From Flagellimonas aequoris (GTDB taxonomy: Bacteria; Bacteroidota; Bacteroidia; Flavobacteriales; Flavobacteriaceae): a DNA stretch of 62,053 bases. The position numbers were made by a program, and so were the translations under genes. Under the pieces are notes generated by a model that was not told the origin of the DNA, searched no databases, and worked only from the letters and a program-made list of their open reading frames with translations. The DNA is taken from the NCBI RefSeq assembly GCF_003584165.1, contig NZ_QXFJ01000014.1, positions 5,001 to 67,053 of the forward strand, in the 5' to 3' direction. Positions 1 through 7,441 of this stretch are shown here, in pieces. Position 1 is the first letter of the stretch, and the number at the start of each line of letters is the position of its first letter.

Positions 1-1099
1 GTCTTATGATTTCCGAATCACTATAAATTCTTTCAACATCCAACAATTGACCATCCATTCCAGAGGCAAAGACAAACAATCTTGCCGTGTTGGTGCCATA
101 AAAATTGGCAGGAATGGCAATGGTTATCAATCTTCTCAAAATTTCAATAGGGTATTCTTCCATGCTTTCATTTCCCAGGGCGTCCAAAGCTTTGATATAA
201 ACACTAATTGCCCCAGTGGCAAAAGCAGCAGGGTCTAATTCCCACTCATAGTTGGGTGCGCTTTCAATAAGGAGTTGAGGGGATTCCCCCAATAGAAACT
301 CGACTGAAGTAATATCCGAATATTCATCTGTAACAGTAGGATTAAAAAGTGTTGGTTCATCAATGATTTGATTGACCTCTAGTGATTCCAAAGCAATTGT
401 CGGCCCTGTATTATCAGCAATGAAATTAACCTCATAGTTGGTTGTGTTCTGTGCCAAATCAACAGCTACAATTTTGAAAATATTATTTCCATCATTCAAA
501 TCCAATGTATTGATGTTGATTTCATAGACTTCATCCGTTATTTCTTGAAGTAGTATATTGTTCAAGTAGGTTTCCACAGAGGTCAAACCTTCATTGTCAC
601 TTACCTCAAATGTTACGGCATTGGTATCTCCGTTAATAATACTTGTATTGGATAATGAAACATTGGAAACAGAAGGCAACTCATTGTCTATATGTATAAT
701 TTGCTCCGAAACACCTTCGTTTCCAGAAGTATCCGTCGCAACAATTTTTAGTATGTAATCTTGGAACTTTCCAGTACTCGGAATCTTTGAGGAATAATTT
801 GAAAGGTCAATCGTGAGTTGAAACGGTGCACTATTATCCTCGCCTACTTTTTGATTGTTTATAAATGCTTCCACTTTAGCTACTCCACCAGCATCTTGTG
901 CATTTATATTAATGGTAATTTGATTGCTAAAAACAGGGGGTTCTCCAGTCGAATTGTTGCTAGAACCTGCAATTTGGACGGTAACTGTCGGTGCGATTAC
1001 ATCTGGTTCCGGCTCCGGCTCTGGATCTCCAGAATCTGAGGAGCAAGAAATAACGAAAAGGACAAAAATTAAAATTTGGAAGGGTAAGTATTTTTTCAT
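1..1099 (-). CDS. Ig-like repeat lipoprotein, C-terminus cut by window edge
   Basis: An open frame runs without a stop from an ATG at 1099 down to base 1 (at least 366 residues). The N-terminus has a signal peptide ending in a lipobox, with the lipid-accepting Cys at residue 19 followed by Ser-Ser-Asp-Ser-Gly-Asp and a Glu-Pro repeat spacer, typical of exported Bacteroidota lipoproteins. The rest is a series of roughly 95-residue units with the pattern 'D..GV..VE.F.N' and 'F.I.V.A.D..GN', which looks like bacterial Ig-like or cadherin-like beta-sandwich domains. The function is unknown; adhesion or presentation of a missing C-terminal domain on the cell surface is plausible. The gene continues beyond the window, so total length and any C-terminal enzyme or sorting domain cannot be judged. 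Confidence 0.8.
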   Translation of the reverse strand, partial: MKKYLPFQILIFVLFVISCSSDSGDPEPEPEPDVIAPTVTVQIAGSSNNSTGEPPVFSNQITININAQDAGGVAKVEAFINNQKVGEDNSAPFQLTIDLSNYSSKIPSTGKFQDYILKIVATDTSGNEGVSEQIIHIDNELPSVSNVSLSNTSIINGDTNAVTFEVSDNEGLTSVETYLNNILLQEITDEVYEININTLDLNDGNNIFKIVAVDLAQNTTNYEVNFIADNTGPTIALESLEVNQIIDEPTLFNPTVTDEYSDITSVEFLLGESPQLLIESAPNYEWELDPAAFATGAISVYIKALDALGNESMEEYPIEILRRLITIAIPANFYGTNTARLFVFASGMDGQLLDVERIYSDSEIIR

Positions 1100-1221
1100 G
1101 CACAAGGTTGGGTTTGATTTTTTTTAAATCTAACTCAATTTGTCAATATCACAAAAATGGAATCAAGAAATGTCAGAATATTCGACAACAAGCATTTGAG
1201 ATTACATTGGAGCTAAGGCTT

Positions 1222-1244
1222 TATACCAAATGGGCAATCCCTAC
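1222..1244. repeat. 23-bp direct repeat, copy 1 (ZIP 3'-end remnant)
   Basis: It matches 3788-3810 at 22 of 23 positions; the only difference is G versus A at the eleventh base. The two copies are in the same orientation and bracket the PAP2-ArnT gene pair. Read on the minus strand it encodes the last seven codons and stop of a ZIP-like protein. Confidence 0.75.
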
Positions 1245-1248
1245 CCTC

Positions 1249-1281
1249 CGCTACCGCTAGTTTACAACTAGTGGTATAGCG
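1249..1281. repeat. Imperfect inverted repeat / hairpin
   Basis: CGCTA-CCGCTAGTT and AACTAGTGG-TA-TAGCG can fold into a stem of about 14 pairs with a 3-base loop, one G-T pair and a 2-base bulge. There is no T-tract, so it is not an obvious terminator. It directly follows the 23-bp repeat copy and could be a small dispersed repeat or a mobile-element scar. Confidence 0.5.
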
Positions 1282-1498
1282 TACGAGTAAGAAAGGTAAA
1301 TTACGAGAAAGGCCATAGCTAAATCATAGTCGTGGCTTTTCCTTTTCGTATGTTTAGGATGCCACGGGTACCAAATACGACTTATTGTCTTTCCTGTTAT
1401 TTTCTAATAAGATTAACTTAATATTTGATTTACGATGGGGCAAGAATATAATAAACTTGAAATAATTCAGGATTAACTTCAAAGGAACATGCCAAAAG

Positions 1499-1506
1499 TA
1501 ACTTTG
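1499..1506 (+). promoter_or_regulatory. Bacteroidota -7 box upstream of PAP2 gene
   Basis: TAACTTTG matches the TAnnTTTG consensus and lies 16 bases before the ATG at 1523. No clear -33 TTG is present at the expected distance. Confidence 0.45.
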
Positions 1507-1522
1507 AAACAAACCTCCAGGC

Positions 1523-2209
1523 ATGCGCATCGTAGTACAAAGATTGTTCCCGTTCTTTTTGTTGTTGGCCATACTTTTTCCTTTTTTGTTTTTCGATAAA
1601 GGAGTAATCCTACTTTTTGTAAACGGACAGCGAACCCCTTTTTTGGATTCTGTTTTTATCAAATCCAGTTCATTGGGAAATGCAATTACCGTGGCATTTG
1701 TCATGGTTCTGGTTCTTCGGTTTAAATTAAAATGGCTGGCCATTTTTCTATTGGCCTTTGCCCTTCAGATCATATTGGTGCTCCTGTTCAAGAAAGGGTT
1801 CTATTCAGGTGAATTAAGGCCTTATCTCTATTTTTACAGATCAAGGTTGGGCAACTTGATCCATTTGGTGGAAGGGGTCAAAATCAGATATGTTAATTCC
1901 TTTCCCTCGGGCCACACGGCTACCATATTCTTTTTGGTCTCCTTTTTTGCGTTGTTGTCCCGTAACCGCTCTGCCAGTTGGGTTTTGATGTCCCTTGGGT
2001 TGGTAGTAGGTATATCCCGTATTTACTTGGTCCAACATTTATTTGTGGATGTCTATTTTGGGATTCTTTTTGGTACACTTTCCTCAACTTCCGCTTATTT
2101 GATAGTGAAAAGGATTCCTAAAAAATGGCACTCCAAACAAATTCATATTGATGTACAACAAGTGCAACAGACAACCCAAAATGCACTAAGACAGTTGTTT
2201 AATGGCTAA
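1523..2209 (+). CDS. PAP2-family membrane phosphatase
   Basis: A 228-residue integral membrane protein of the type 2 phosphatidic acid phosphatase family. The three active-site motifs are visible: a Lys-rich stretch (K90/K91) leading to R99-P100, the central PSGH at 128-131, and S165-R166...H172...D176. These residues form and resolve a phospho-histidine during dephosphorylation of lipid phosphates, for example undecaprenyl pyrophosphate, phosphatidylglycerol phosphate or lipid A. Several hydrophobic helices surround the motifs. The next gene, 27 bases on, is an ArnT-like lipid-linked sugar transferase, so a role in lipid A or polyprenyl-phosphate metabolism is likely. The exact substrate cannot be read from the sequence. 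Confidence 0.88.
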   Translation: MRIVVQRLFPFFLLLAILFPFLFFDKGVILLFVNGQRTPFLDSVFIKSSSLGNAITVAFVMVLVLRFKLKWLAIFLLAFALQIILVLLFKKGFYSGELRPYLYFYRSRLGNLIHLVEGVKIRYVNSFPSGHTATIFFLVSFFALLSRNRSASWVLMSLGLVVGISRIYLVQHLFVDVYFGILFGTLSSTSAYLIVKRIPKKWHSKQIHIDVQQVQQTTQNALRQLFNG

Positions 2210-2236
2210 TTTGTAGTCATTTGATACTTTGAGCTA

Positions 2237-3799
2237 TTGAAAAAATACGATTCCCTTCTCGTTTTTCTTTTCGGACTGTTGATCTGTACCTCCTTTGTTG
2301 GTCTCTATCCCATATATATATTGGATGAAGCCCGAAACTCAGAGGCAGCTCGGGAAATGTTGGTTTCTGGCAATTATATAATCCCTTTCTTCAATGGACA
2401 ATTGCGAACCGATAAACCGCCCTTACATTACTTTTTCATGGTGCTGGGCTATAAAATCTTTGGGGTAAACGCGTTGGGCGCGCGGTTTTTTTCAGGATTT
2501 TTTGGTGCGCTTACCCTGTTTATGACCTATTGGAGTGTGAAAAGATGGTTCCACCCACTGGTGGCCAAGATTACGGTAGTGGTTTTAATGTCGTCCTTAT
2601 TCTTTGTACAGGAATTTCATTTGGCAGTACCCGACCCCTACCTCATTTTTTTTGTTACCCTATCCCTTTTTTCCTTTTATGGTTTCTACAAAACACAAAG
2701 AATAAGTTGGTTGCTTCCATTTTATGTAGGAATGGCCTTGGGCATATTGACCAAGGGTCCCATTGCGATCGTATTACCAGGGCTGGTCATACCTATTTTT
2801 CTGTGGGTGCAAAAGGAATTCAATCTTAGGAACGTTTTGAAATTAAAACCATTCCTTGGCCTGTTGCTCATCATCTTGATTGCTGGTCCTTGGTATTATC
2901 TCGTTCATCTTTACACTGATGGGGAGTGGACCAAAGGCTTTTTCTTGGACCATAACCTATCCAGATTTGGTTCGGAAAAGGAAGGACATGGAGGTCTTTT
3001 CCTCATAACACTATTGTATGTGCTGTTGGGAATGCTGCCCTTTTCAGTGTTCCTTGTTCAAGGGTTTGTAAGGGCATGGAAGGTTAGAAAAACAAACGAT
3101 TTTGTACTGTTCTCTTTTTTGGTCTCGGCCATTACCATAGTTTTTTTTAGTATTTCCAGCACCAAGCTTCCCAATTACCCGATGCCCAGCTATCCGTTCG
3201 TAGCTATCTTGATCGCCTTTTATCTATATCAGACCTATCAAGGGGGAAAAAGAACACGAGCACTCACAGTAAGTCTATTGTTTTTGATGTTGATTGGTAT
3301 TTTACTGCCCATTGGAGGATGGATTGGCCTGTCCATGGAAAAATCATTGTTCAACTTGAGATATATCAGTCTATTTTTGATTTTGACCAGTATCACTGGT
3401 TTGGCATCTTTCTACTTTTATCTATCGGGAAGGTTTAAAACTACCTTCAAGTGGATTGCGGGAGGATGGATATTGATGGGACTGTGCCTTTATGGGTTTA
3501 TTTATCCTTCATTGACCCAGCACAGTCCGGTTTCCAAAGCTTTAGAACAACTGCCTGCAAATGCTGATATGGTTGCCTATAAAAGATTTGATAGTGCATT
3601 TCCTATCAATTTTCAAAGAACCTTTCCTGTGCTGGATTCTTTGGAAGAAATCCATGCTTATTTGAAAGAACATCCAGATGCTTTCATCATTACCAATACC
3701 AGAAACAAGGAAGATTTGCAACAATTGGAAAGCTTGCACCTTGTTCTGGAGCAAAAGGCCCTTTTTGAGAACCACACCACCAGAATCTATACCAAATAG
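2237..3799 (+). CDS. ArnT/PMT-like membrane glycosyltransferase
   Basis: A 520-residue polytopic membrane protein of the GT-C fold (PMT/ArnT family). The first luminal loop carries the typical 'DEARNSEAAREM' signature near residue 31, with the acidic catalytic residue, followed by a 'TDKPPLHYF' segment as in ArnT-type enzymes. Such proteins move a sugar from a polyprenyl-phosphate carrier to lipid A or a protein in the periplasm. The frame starts with TTG at 2237, as no suitable ATG lies near the signal helix. It follows the PAP2 gene closely, probably in one transcript. Its 3' end overlaps the convergent ZIP gene by 13 bases, and the stop codon lies inside the 23-bp direct repeat. Confidence 0.85.
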   Translation: MKKYDSLLVFLFGLLICTSFVGLYPIYILDEARNSEAAREMLVSGNYIIPFFNGQLRTDKPPLHYFFMVLGYKIFGVNALGARFFSGFFGALTLFMTYWSVKRWFHPLVAKITVVVLMSSLFFVQEFHLAVPDPYLIFFVTLSLFSFYGFYKTQRISWLLPFYVGMALGILTKGPIAIVLPGLVIPIFLWVQKEFNLRNVLKLKPFLGLLLIILIAGPWYYLVHLYTDGEWTKGFFLDHNLSRFGSEKEGHGGLFLITLLYVLLGMLPFSVFLVQGFVRAWKVRKTNDFVLFSFLVSAITIVFFSISSTKLPNYPMPSYPFVAILIAFYLYQTYQGGKRTRALTVSLLFLMLIGILLPIGGWIGLSMEKSLFNLRYISLFLILTSITGLASFYFYLSGRFKTTFKWIAGGWILMGLCLYGFIYPSLTQHSPVSKALEQLPANADMVAYKRFDSAFPINFQRTFPVLDSLEEIHAYLKEHPDAFIITNTRNKEDLQQLESLHLVLEQKALFENHTTRIYTK

Positions 3800-4473
3800 G
3801 CAATCCCTACACCTAAAATAATGACCAACAACTTTCTCAGGTTGAAGGCATGTCCTTGGGAACTTTCAAATAGGATGATGGTCGAAATGTGGAAAAACAC
3901 CCCAATGGCCAAAGCGGTCAAAAATTGGCCATAATTGGCAATCCATGGTGAAGTGGACAGGTAACTCCCCAAAGGTGTCATCAAGGAAAAGGCAGCTACG
4001 AACAACAATATGGAACCCAATTTCATCTTGGAGTTCACAAAAAAGATACTCAGGATGATGGCAATAGGAATTTTGTGGATGACGATTCCATACAAAATGG
4101 AATTGTTTCCGTGAATGGGAACGCCCTCCACCAAAGCATGGATGGAAAGGCTTAGGAATAATAAGGTCGGAAATTTATTCTCCTTTAGATGGATGTGCAT
4201 GTGTCCGTGCTCCGCTCCCTTGGAAAAGAACTCCAAAAAAATCTGCAATAAAATCCCACCCAGAATGAATAGGGCAATGGTCTTTGGGTCGTTGCCTTCA
4301 TAAACTTCCGGCAATAGCTCAAAAAAGGTCAGGGATAACAAAAAGGCACCACTGAAGGCCAATAAAAGCTTAATGTTACCTGTATTTTCTGGCTTGATGA
4401 ACCATACAAAGGCAAACCCGGTCCAAACGGCCAAAATGGGAATCAGGTAAACGAGAATTGAAGGAAAATCCAT
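3787..4473 (-). CDS. ZIP-family metal transporter
   Basis: A 228-residue membrane protein of the ZIP family (divalent metal import, usually zinc or iron). Visible features are 'FELLPE' near residues 51-56, a His-rich loop (HGHMHIH, 89-95) that may bind metal, 'HALVEG' starting at H112 with E116, and 'HKIPIA' starting at H133; the last two carry the transport-site His and Glu residues. About seven to eight hydrophobic segments are present. It is convergent with the glycosyltransferase gene and shares its final 13 bases with it. Its last codons are duplicated at 1222-1244. It is divergently placed to the methyltransferase gene starting at 4530. Confidence 0.85.
   Translation of the reverse strand: MDFPSILVYLIPILAVWTGFAFVWFIKPENTGNIKLLLAFSGAFLLSLTFFELLPEVYEGNDPKTIALFILGGILLQIFLEFFSKGAEHGHMHIHLKENKFPTLLFLSLSIHALVEGVPIHGNNSILYGIVIHKIPIAIILSIFFVNSKMKLGSILLFVAAFSLMTPLGSYLSTSPWIANYGQFLTALAIGVFFHISTIILFESSQGHAFNLRKLLVIILGVGIAYLV
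3788..3810. repeat. 23-bp direct repeat, copy 2 (within ZIP 3' end)
   Basis: This is the partner of 1222-1244 (22 of 23 identical). Here it forms the last codons and stop of the ZIP gene on the minus strand, and the last codons and stop of the glycosyltransferase on the plus strand. Confidence 0.75.
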
Positions 4474-4481
4474 AGGCAGAC

Positions 4482-4509
4482 TTGAAGGAGTAAAAATAGC
4501 CTATTTTTG
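4482..4509 (+). promoter_or_regulatory. Promoter of the rRNA methyltransferase gene
   Basis: TTG at 4482-4484, a 17-base spacer and TATTTTTG at 4502-4509 match the Bacteroidota -33/-7 consensus (TTG, 17-23 bases, TAnnTTTG). The ATG follows at 4530. Confidence 0.6.
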
Positions 4510-4529
4510 CCGAAAGATGTATTGACGGT

Positions 4530-5696
4530 ATGGCAGGAAATTTTAAAATGATGGCGAAGACCCTGTATAGTTTCGAACCTATTTTGGCAAAGGAACTTAG
4601 GGATCTAGGTGCCGGACATGTTGAAGAGGGGGTAAGGAACGTAACTTTTGAAGGAGATACGGGATTTATGTACAAGGCCAATTTGTGTTTGCGCACGGCG
4701 TTAAAAGTGTACAAGCCACTCAAAACATTCAAGGTTTTTAATGAAAAGGACCTTTATAACCACATCTACAGTTTGGATTGGCCGGCTCTGTTCGATGCGG
4801 AAAAGACCTTTGCCATTGATTCCACGGTAACATCGGATGTGTTCAACAATTCCATGTTCGTGTCCTTAAAGGCCAAAGATGCCATTGTGGATAAGTTCCG
4901 AGCGGTGGTGAGGCAACGTCCCAATGTCAGCACACAAGATCCGGATGTCCGGATCAATATCCATATTTTTAAGAATACCTGTACCGTTTCCTTGGACAGT
5001 TCTGGGAATTCACTGCATCAACGGGGATACCGTATTTTGACCAATATTGCCCCGATCAATGAGGTGTTGGCCGCTGGATTACTCTTGAGGAGTGGTTGGG
5101 ATGGGCAGACCGACTTTTTGGATCCCATGTGTGGTAGTGGTACTTTTTTGATCGAGGCGGCCATGATCGCGTGCAATGTTCCGGCCAACATCAACAGGGA
5201 ATCCTATGCCTTTATGCATTGGAAGGATTATGATTCGGAATTGCACCAAAAAATAGTGGAGGCCAGTTTAAAAAAGACCAGGGAATTCCATCATAAAATC
5301 TTGGGGTATGACAAGGCACCTTCAGCAGTGAGAAAATCTCAAGAAAATGCGGAAAATGCCAATTTATCCGATTATATCACCGTGGAACGCAAGGATTTCT
5401 TTTATACGGAAAAGCCTGTGGAAGGAAAGCTCCAAATGGTGTTCAATCCACCATACGGGGAGCGTTTACCCATTGAGGTGGAGGAGTTTTACGCCAAAAT
5501 AGGGGATACCTTAAAACAGAGTTACCCTGGAACAAATGCATGGATGATTACTTCCAACCTTGAGGCCCTTAAATTTGTAGGGTTGAAACCATCCCAAAAA
5601 ATCAAGGCTTTCAATGGTAAACTGGAAGCCAAATTTGTACAGTACGAAATCTACGAGGGAAGCCGTAAAGCCAAACATCACAATAATCCAAGTTAA
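4530..5696 (+). CDS. THUMP-domain 23S rRNA (guanine-N2) methyltransferase, RlmL-like
   Basis: A 388-residue SAM-dependent methyltransferase. The N-terminal part (about residues 10-160) looks like a ferredoxin-like plus THUMP RNA-binding module. The C-terminal part has a Rossmann methyltransferase with the SAM-binding 'DPMCGSGT' at 198-205 and the catalytic 'NPPYGERL' near 307. This matches the N-terminal half of E. coli RlmL (N2-methylation of G2445 in 23S rRNA), without the RlmK half, the single-domain form common in Bacteroidota. Two further Met codons lie at residues 7 and 8, so the start could be slightly later. The gene stands alone behind its own promoter. Confidence 0.88.
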   Translation: MAGNFKMMAKTLYSFEPILAKELRDLGAGHVEEGVRNVTFEGDTGFMYKANLCLRTALKVYKPLKTFKVFNEKDLYNHIYSLDWPALFDAEKTFAIDSTVTSDVFNNSMFVSLKAKDAIVDKFRAVVRQRPNVSTQDPDVRINIHIFKNTCTVSLDSSGNSLHQRGYRILTNIAPINEVLAAGLLLRSGWDGQTDFLDPMCGSGTFLIEAAMIACNVPANINRESYAFMHWKDYDSELHQKIVEASLKKTREFHHKILGYDKAPSAVRKSQENAENANLSDYITVERKDFFYTEKPVEGKLQMVFNPPYGERLPIEVEEFYAKIGDTLKQSYPGTNAWMITSNLEALKFVGLKPSQKIKAFNGKLEAKFVQYEIYEGSRKAKHHNNPS

Positions 5697-5797
5697 GAAT
5701 GTAACAATGGGTTGAAAAATTTGGTCAAGTGAATTATTTCATTAGCTTTGGTAAGTTTTTAAAAGCAAAAACTAACTAACTCAATCTAACTTCAAAG

Positions 5798-5827
5798 AAA
5801 AAGAGCCTGATTAATCAGGCTCTTTTT
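5798..5827. terminator. Bidirectional rho-independent terminator
   Basis: A perfect 30-base palindrome (AAAAAGAGCCTGATT and its exact complement) with A- and T-tracts on either side. It lies between the convergent methyltransferase and VOC genes and can serve both. It touches the stop codon of the VOC gene. Confidence 0.85.
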
Positions 5828-6168
5828 TATTTATCCGACCAAATGGCAAGTTCATTGCCCGAAGGATCTGTAAAATGGAACCTTCTTCCGCCTGGAAACG
5901 AAAAGATTTCCTTGACAATGGTCCCTCCCGATTTCATTACTTTTTCTTGTATCCCCTCCAAGCTTTCATGGTATAGGACAACGAGTGCCCCATTGGATAT
6001 TTTCTCGTTAGTATACTCAAAGCCACCATCCAGTCCGCTATCGGAAAAAGCAATATAATCAGGCCCATAATCGGTAAAGGTCCATCCAAAGGCTTGGCCA
6101 TAGAACTCCTTGATCTTGGCAAGATCGTTTGCCTTAAATTCGATGTAGTTAATGCGGTTGTTTTCCAT
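5827..6168 (-). CDS. VOC-family protein (glyoxalase/dioxygenase fold)
   Basis: A 113-residue protein with the paired beta-alpha-beta-beta-beta modules of the vicinal oxygen chelate superfamily: 'INYIEFKANDLAKIKEFYG' at the start and 'RFHFTDPSGNELAIW' at the end are typical. Related proteins bind metals or small molecules, and some are glyoxalases, resistance proteins or dioxygenases. The motif positions give no clear full set of metal ligands, so enzyme activity is not certain. It ends on a shared terminator and lies two bases downstream of the DUF6048 gene, so it is probably the last gene of the rlmD transcript. Confidence 0.8.
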   Translation of the reverse strand: MENNRINYIEFKANDLAKIKEFYGQAFGWTFTDYGPDYIAFSDSGLDGGFEYTNEKISNGALVVLYHESLEGIQEKVMKSGGTIVKEIFSFPGGRRFHFTDPSGNELAIWSDK

Positions 6169-6170
6169 TT

Positions 6171-6926
6171 TTATTGTTGATCAGGTTCTTTCTTCTTTTT
6201 GGATTTTTTGTAGAAAGGAATCAAATAGCTGATGGAATAATTGTAGTTCACCCCAAAATTGCTGCCATCGGTAACCTTGTTGAATCCAGGAATCCAAAGA
6301 TTGGGAAAGTTGTCGTCCTCTTTATTGGTGACCAAAAACCCAAGTCGTGCGCTCATGCCCACGTAGATATTTGCAAAAAGCTCTGCTTTGATACCAACCA
6401 CGAACTCCAGCCAGGAAGCCGTCAGTCCAGTAAATTCGCGGCCCGGTTCGGCACCGGCCAAAAATTCTTGGTTGTAGTATTGATTTGTATCATAGATGGA
6501 ATAATCGTTCAAGGTTTGGCTAAAGCTCGCCACTGCATACCGTCCCCCAAGAATGATGGAATTGTTCATTCCAAACCAATTTTCATAGGTGTTCATATCC
6601 ACTCCCGCCTTTATGTAACTTCCCGATGTTTCAAAATTGTACAAAAGGGTCTGTGCCAAGTTTTCGGATTGTGTTTTGGTTTCATTGCCAATTTCGGCTG
6701 CCAAATACAACTTGTGGGTAAGACGGTAGTCCCCGACCAGCTCAAGGCCAGTATAATCCTCATCAACAAAAGAAAGGACCAATTTGCTTATATCCGCACC
6801 CACTCGAAGACCATACTGCTCCTTGTACTCCACGGTATCCTTTTTTTGAAGGTCGATGGGTTCGCTTTGCCCCAATAGCATCAAGGGCATTAAGGCTAAG
6901 GTGAGGCTAATAGTATATCTTGACAT
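6171..6926 (-). CDS. DUF6048-family outer-membrane beta-barrel-like protein
   Basis: A 251-residue protein with a signal peptide (about residues 1-19, ending in LLGQ) and alternating hydrophobic, aromatic-rich beta strands ending in a barrel-like segment ('YNYSISYLIPFY'), followed by a Lys-rich tail (KKSKKKKE). I recognise it as the flavobacterial DUF6048 family, of unknown function and probably an outer-membrane barrel. The gene overlaps the end of the DUF6452 gene upstream by 20 bases, so the two are translationally coupled. With rlmD they form a conserved trio. The Lys-rich C-terminal tail after the last strand is unusual for a barrel. Confidence 0.75.
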   Translation of the reverse strand: MSRYTISLTLALMPLMLLGQSEPIDLQKKDTVEYKEQYGLRVGADISKLVLSFVDEDYTGLELVGDYRLTHKLYLAAEIGNETKTQSENLAQTLLYNFETSGSYIKAGVDMNTYENWFGMNNSIILGGRYAVASFSQTLNDYSIYDTNQYYNQEFLAGAEPGREFTGLTASWLEFVVGIKAELFANIYVGMSARLGFLVTNKEDDNFPNLWIPGFNKVTDGSNFGVNYNYSISYLIPFYKKSKKKKEPDQQ

Positions 6927-7419
6927 GGACGTTGTTGGAGTTTTCTATGGATTCTTGGACCACTTTAATGTCCTGGATCCAGTTATTGGCACTTGCGGGC
7001 AAGGTTACGCTCAGGTTGTCAAAATTCATCACGAAACCGCAGGCCCTTGATAAAAAGGCTTCCCTTGTGGTGTAAGAAAATGTGAGGGTGTCAATGTTTC
7101 CCGTTTCCTCGCCGGTATCCGCATCGTCTGCAGAATTGGTGATGAACGCAAAGGAAGTGGTCATGGCATCCGAACGGAGTGGAATCCCTATGGAATCCAA
7201 ATTATTTGAACGGTCAGTAATGGTATTGATGGTACTGTCCAAAATTACTTCCTTGATCCGTAATGATGGTACATCCTTGCTGGCCGTAGTATCGTCAATA
7301 TCATAAAAACCGATTACCAGCAACGGGGTATCCCCGTCTACGCAGATATCATCCTTTTCACAGGATGAAACATAAATGACCAATGAGAGAATAAGTAGGA
7401 TGGGGATAATTTTCTTCAT
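6907..7419 (-). CDS. DUF6452-family lipoprotein
   Basis: A 170-residue predicted lipoprotein: a hydrophobic signal followed by a lipobox with Cys at residue 20 ('YVSSC') and an acidic start to the mature protein. Two further Cys residues, one in 'DDICVDG' and one in 'RACGF', could form a disulfide. It belongs to the DUF6452 family as far as I recognise it; no function is established. It sits between rlmD (22 bases upstream) and the DUF6048 gene (20-base overlap), which suggests a shared transcript. A joint envelope role with DUF6048 is likely but not shown. Confidence 0.72.
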   Translation of the reverse strand: MKKIIPILLILSLVIYVSSCEKDDICVDGDTPLLVIGFYDIDDTTASKDVPSLRIKEVILDSTINTITDRSNNLDSIGIPLRSDAMTTSFAFITNSADDADTGEETGNIDTLTFSYTTREAFLSRACGFVMNFDNLSVTLPASANNWIQDIKVVQESIENSNNVHVKIYY

Positions 7420-7441
7420 TCCGGTTTCTTGTCCTTATTAA

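Larger units (their letters stand above)
1100..1522. other. 423-bp intergenic region between divergent genes
   Basis: No convincing gene is seen. It holds one copy (1222-1244) of a 23-bp direct repeat whose other copy is the 3' end of the ZIP transporter gene, an imperfect palindrome (1249-1281), and a promoter-like -7 box for the downstream PAP2 gene. On the minus strand the repeat copy reads VGIAHLV-stop, nearly the C-terminus of the ZIP protein (VGIAYLV-stop), so it looks like a remnant of such a gene. Confidence 0.6.

Noticed and set aside
6174..6878. A 234-codon plus-strand frame opposite the DUF6048 gene
   Set aside because: It is the antisense of a barrel-like gene with a signal peptide; its sequence has no coherent pattern.
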